From contig NZ_LT629791.1 in NCBI RefSeq assembly GCF_900105925.1, positions 1,798,001-1,862,000 on the forward strand: a stretch of DNA of 64,000 nt. The letters are read 5' to 3'. Shown piece by piece: positions 61,089 to 64,000 of the stretch. The DNA is from Jiangella alkaliphila. Its GTDB lineage: Bacteria > Actinomycetota > Actinomycetes > Jiangellales > Jiangellaceae. Numbering within the stretch: position 1 is the first letter of the stretch; each line of letters starts with the position of its first letter. Position numbers and translations under genes: made by a program. The notes beneath the pieces are model-generated. The model was not told where the DNA came from, ran no database searches, and was given only the letters and a program-made list of their open reading frames with translations.

Positions 61089-61925
61089 TCAGACGAGGTG
61101 GACCTCGACGCCCGCGGTGCGCAGGGCGGCCAGCTCGTCCTCGGGCGCACTGGGGTCGGTGACCAGCACGCCGACCTGGTCGACGTCGCAGATGCGGGCG
61201 AACGCGCGGCGGCCGATCTTGTCGCCGGTGCCCACGACGACCACGCGGCTGGCTCGCTGCACCATGAGCGCGTTGATGCCGGCCTCGCCGACGTGCCGGC
61301 AGGAGGCGCCGCCGTCCGCCGTCAACCCGTCGATGCCGAGGATGAGGACGTCCAGCCACAGCTCGTTGAGGACCAGCGTGGCCAGCGGCCCGGTCATCTC
61401 GTAGGACTGCGGCCGGGCCACGCCGCCGAGCGAGACGGTGCGGATGTGCGGGCGCAGCACCATCTCCGTCGCGATGTTCAGCGCGTTGGTGACGACGGTC
61501 AGCGCGTGCTCGCCTGAGTGCGTGCCGTGCTCGATGCGGGCGGCCAGCCGGCGGGCCGTCGCCGACGTCGTCGTGCCGCCGTTGAACCCGACCACCATGC
61601 CGGGCTCGACGAGGTCGGCGGCCAGCGCGGCGATGCGCTCCTTGGGGTCGCTGCCCGACGACGCGCGGTAGCGGGCCGGCAGGTCGTAGGCGACGGCGGT
61701 GGCCAGGACGCCGCCGTGGGTGCGGGTGACCAGCTGCTGGCGGGCCAGCTCGGTGAAGTCGCGGCGGACGGTCGCCTCGGAGACCGACAGCGCCGACGCG
61801 GTCTCGGTGACGCTGAGCCGGCCGCGCTCGGCGAGCAGGTCGAGCATCTGCCGCCAGCGCCGCGCGCGGTCGGGCGCCTGCCCGTCCAGGTCGGCGCCGG
61901 CCTCACCGGCCGGCTGCTCGGTCAC
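61089..61925 (-). CDS. DeoR/GlpR-family sugar regulator
   Basis: A 278-residue regulator with an N-terminal HTH (MLDLLAERGRLSVTETASAL, SEATVRRDFTEL, THGGVL) and a DeoR effector domain (GMVVGFNGGTTTSATARRL, LTVVTNALNIA, LILGIDGLTADGGAS, DKIGRRAFARI). It senses a phosphorylated sugar and usually represses a transport operon. It lies 13 bases downstream of two sugar permease genes in the same direction, so it is probably part of that operon and controls it. Confidence 0.88.
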   Translation of the reverse strand: MTEQPAGEAGADLDGQAPDRARRWRQMLDLLAERGRLSVTETASALSVSEATVRRDFTELARQQLVTRTHGGVLATAVAYDLPARYRASSGSDPKERIAALAADLVEPGMVVGFNGGTTTSATARRLAARIEHGTHSGEHALTVVTNALNIATEMVLRPHIRTVSLGGVARPQSYEMTGPLATLVLNELWLDVLILGIDGLTADGGASCRHVGEAGINALMVQRASRVVVVGTGDKIGRRAFARICDVDQVGVLVTDPSAPEDELAALRTAGVEVHLV

Positions 61926-61938
61926 GACGGCGTCCCCC

Positions 61939-62811
61939 TCACTTGACCGCCCCGGCGGTCAACCCCGCCACCAGTCTCTTCTCGATCAGCGCGAACAGCA
62001 CGACCACCGGCACGATACCGACGATCGACACGCCGAACACATACTGCCAGGCCGACTCGTACTGGCCGACGAACTTGGTCAGCGCCACCGACAGCGGCTG
62101 GTTCTCCGCCGTCGTCAGGATGACGAGGCTGGCGGCGAACTCGTTCCAGCAGGCGACGAACGTGAAGATGATCGCGGTGACCACGCCGGGCCAGACCAGC
62201 GGCAGCGTCACCCGGCGCAGGATCTGCAGCCGCGACGCGCCGTCCAGCGCGGCCGCCTCGTCCAGCTCGCGCGGGATCGCGGCGAAGAAGCTGTGCATGA
62301 TCCAGACCGCGAAGGACAGGTTGAACGCGCTGTTGACCAGGATCATCGCCAGCCAGGTGTCGTTGATGCCGAGCGTGACGAACTGCCGGAACAGCCCGGT
62401 GGCCAGCACCGTCGGCTGCAGCATCTGCGTCATCAGCACCAGCAGCAGGAACACCAGCCGGCCGGGGAACCGGTGCCGCGCGGTGTAGTACGCGGCCGGC
62501 GCGGCGACGACCAGCACCAGCAGCGTCGCGCAGACCGCGATCACGATCGTCGACACCAGGTTGTACGGCAGCGGCGTCTCGGGCGTGGACCACATGTTGA
62601 CGTAGTTCGACGGGTGCCACTCCTGCGGCAGGTACGTCGGCGGGACCTGCAGGATCTCCGACCGCGACTTGAACGACCCTATCAGCATGATCAGGTACGG
62701 CAGCACGAAGACCAGCGCGATGAGGGCGCCGGCGACGGCCATCAGCGGCCGGCGGGCTCCCCGGGGGCGCCGGGCGCCTCGCGCGCCTCGGGTGCGGACG
62801 GCGGCGGACAC
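61939..62811 (-). CDS. Sugar ABC transporter permease (CUT1, MalG-like)
   Basis: A 290-residue inner-membrane permease with six hydrophobic helices. The EAA loop for ATPase contact reads ELDEAAALDGASRLQILRRV, and the order of motifs (FVACWNEFAASLVIL near the C-terminus) is MalG-like. I start it at the GTG 2 bases after the stop of the first permease gene; the longer frame is antisense. It forms a heterodimer with the upstream permease. No ATPase gene is visible, so a shared MsiK-type ATPase is likely. Confidence 0.9.
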   Translation of the reverse strand: MSAAVRTRGARGARRPRGARRPLMAVAGALIALVFVLPYLIMLIGSFKSRSEILQVPPTYLPQEWHPSNYVNMWSTPETPLPYNLVSTIVIAVCATLLVLVVAAPAAYYTARHRFPGRLVFLLLVLMTQMLQPTVLATGLFRQFVTLGINDTWLAMILVNSAFNLSFAVWIMHSFFAAIPRELDEAAALDGASRLQILRRVTLPLVWPGVVTAIIFTFVACWNEFAASLVILTTAENQPLSVALTKFVGQYESAWQYVFGVSIVGIVPVVVLFALIEKRLVAGLTAGAVK

Positions 62812-62813
62812 GG

Positions 62814-63710
62814 CTAGTCCTCCCTCATGGGCTTGACGACCTTCAGGTACACGAGGATCACCGCGAGCACGATGAGGAAGTTGACGATGCTCAGCGCGCT
62901 GGCGGTGTCGATCTGCCGGTCCGCCCGGATGAACTTGAAGATCAGCGTGGTGGTCGTGTCGGCGTCGTAGCCGGGGATCGAGCCGGTGATCACCTGCAGG
63001 ATCGGCAGCGAGTTGAACACGTTGATGATGTTGATGATCGTGGCGACGGCGAGCGCGGGGCGCAGCAGCGGCAGGATGATCCGCCGGTAGGTCGCCCACG
63101 GCCCGGCGCCGTCCATGGCCGCCGCCTCGCGCACGTCAGGCGGGATCGTCTGCAGCCCGGCCAGCAGCGTGTACGTCGTGAACGGCAGCGACACGAACAC
63201 CGCGATGCCCATGGCCGTGAGGAACGCCGGCACCGCGTTGCGGGTGAACCCGTACGGCTGGTCGAGCAGCCCGACGTCCACGAGGAACGCGTTGATGATG
63301 CCGTAGAACGGGTCCAGCCCGTAGTAGACGACGGTGGTGGTCATGACGACGCTGGCCGCCCACGGCACGATGATCGTGAGCCGGACGAACCGGCGGCCAG
63401 GGAACGCCTTGTCCAGGAACTGCGCCAGCGCGAGCGAGATCAGCACCGTCACCACAACCACGCCGACCACCCAGACGACGGTGTTCAGCAGCACCCGCGG
63501 CAGCGCGGTGAACTCCAGCAGCCGCGCGTAGTTGTCGAGGCCGGCCGAGCCGTTGTCGACGCCGAACTGGCTCAGGTCGCGAAACGACGTCCACGCCATG
63601 TAGCCGGCCGGGAAGAACACCACGCCGGCGACGAGGACCAGCGTCGGCCCGAGCCACGGAAGGGCCCGGGCCGTCGCGGTCCAGCGTGCCGGGCGACCGC
63701 CCGTCGTCAT
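62814..63710 (-). CDS. Sugar ABC transporter permease (CUT1, MalF-like)
   Basis: A 298-residue permease with six helices starting LPWLGPTLVLVAGVVFFPAG. The EAA loop is DVREAAAMDGAGPWATYRRI and a downstream INIINVFNSLPILQVIT helix follows. The ATG overlaps the stop of the substrate-binding protein gene by four bases, giving the usual binding protein, MalF, MalG order. Substrate cannot be predicted from the permeases. Confidence 0.9.
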   Translation of the reverse strand: MTTGGRPARWTATARALPWLGPTLVLVAGVVFFPAGYMAWTSFRDLSQFGVDNGSAGLDNYARLLEFTALPRVLLNTVVWVVGVVVVTVLISLALAQFLDKAFPGRRFVRLTIIVPWAASVVMTTTVVYYGLDPFYGIINAFLVDVGLLDQPYGFTRNAVPAFLTAMGIAVFVSLPFTTYTLLAGLQTIPPDVREAAAMDGAGPWATYRRIILPLLRPALAVATIINIINVFNSLPILQVITGSIPGYDADTTTTLIFKFIRADRQIDTASALSIVNFLIVLAVILVYLKVVKPMRED

Positions 63711-64000
63711 GCGTCGTCGGCGCTGGCCTGGATCTGCTGCATGACCGTTGCGGCGTCCTGGGTTTGGATCTGGCCGACCAGGGTCTGCAGCGCACCCTGC
63801 GTGGCCGCCCACGCCTCGTTGGTGCTCGGGTAGAACTGCGCGTCGGGCAGCACCTCGAGGAAGTCGGCGAACCGCTCCGCGTTGGCGGTGCCCTCGGCGC
63901 CGGACATCGTGGTGGGCAGGAAGCCCTCGGTGTCGACGAAGCTCAGGTACACCTCGGAGCTGAAGAAGTGGTCGAGGAAGGCCCGGATCGCGTCCTGCTT
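63707..64000 (-). CDS. Sugar ABC transporter substrate-binding protein (C-terminal part only)
   Basis: Only the last ~97 residues are in the window; the gene continues past the right edge. The visible part has KQDAIRAFLDHFFSSEVY, FVDTEGFLPTTMSG, FYPSTNEAWAATQGAL and a helical end. This matches the C-terminal lobe of extracellular family 1 solute-binding lipoproteins. It is coupled to the MalF-like permease gene. Confidence 0.85.
   Translation of the reverse strand, partial: KQDAIRAFLDHFFSSEVYLSFVDTEGFLPTTMSGAEGTANAERFADFLEVLPDAQFYPSTNEAWAATQGALQTLVGQIQTQDAATVMQQIQASADDA

Overview
The window is GC-rich throughout, densely coded, and full of 4-base start/stop overlaps, GTG starts and apparently leaderless genes. 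With a class E sortase, LCP and HelD-type proteins, a SARP regulator, CIRCE-controlled groEL and a mycofactocin locus, this points to a high-GC actinomycete. I cannot fix the genus from the sequence. No rRNA, tRNA or CRISPR array was seen.

Layout. 1-8.7 kb: a secreted GHL10 glycosidase, a methyltransferase, a GH116 glycosidase and a SARP regulator run leftward. They face a GntR regulator and murQ across a dre-like operator, which suggests amino-sugar or wall-glycan recycling. 8.7-14.1 kb: two DUF202 membrane proteins, then trehalose synthesis (otsA, otsB) around small proteins. 14.1-14.7 kb: an antitoxin/Doc module. 14.8-16.4 kb: a SAM-I riboswitch ahead of a threonine-synthase-like PLP enzyme and a GG-ending sulfur carrier. 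I read this pair as a MetM/MetO-type homocysteine route. 16.4-21.8 kb: a class E sortase facing an LPDTG metalloprotease, followed by a flavin oxidoreductase. 21.8-24.0 kb: an accessory island with a family of imperfect hairpin repeats, an IS1380-like remnant and an intact IS256-family element. 24.0-27.7 kb: an HTTM membrane pair, then groEL with two CIRCE operators, then a PNPOx-like protein.

27.7-44.5 kb is the richest region. A WYL regulator with a perfect palindrome faces two epoxide hydrolases, followed by a large mycofactocin locus: mftR with a second mftF-like glycosyltransferase on the minus strand; mftA, mftB, mftC, five tandem mycofactocin-type short-chain dehydrogenases, a MoxR ATPase, a VWA protein, mftE and mftF on the plus strand; and a convergent mftD. 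The MoxR-VWA pair inside the operon, coupled to mftE, and the second glycosyltransferase are the unusual parts.

44.6-49.1 kb holds small and housekeeping genes (CutC, DUF4031, HD phosphohydrolase, MFS). 49.0-54.6 kb is a tightly coupled four-gene operon: fatty acyl-CoA reductase fused to a HAD domain, an SDR, a PlsC-type acyltransferase and an alkyl-DHAP-synthase-like flavoenzyme. This set mirrors the animal ether-lipid pathway and is the best candidate here for an undescribed bacterial system. 54.8-64 kb: HelR-like and XPB helicases, a GNAT, an LCP protein, a DeoR regulator and a sugar ABC transporter that runs off the right edge.
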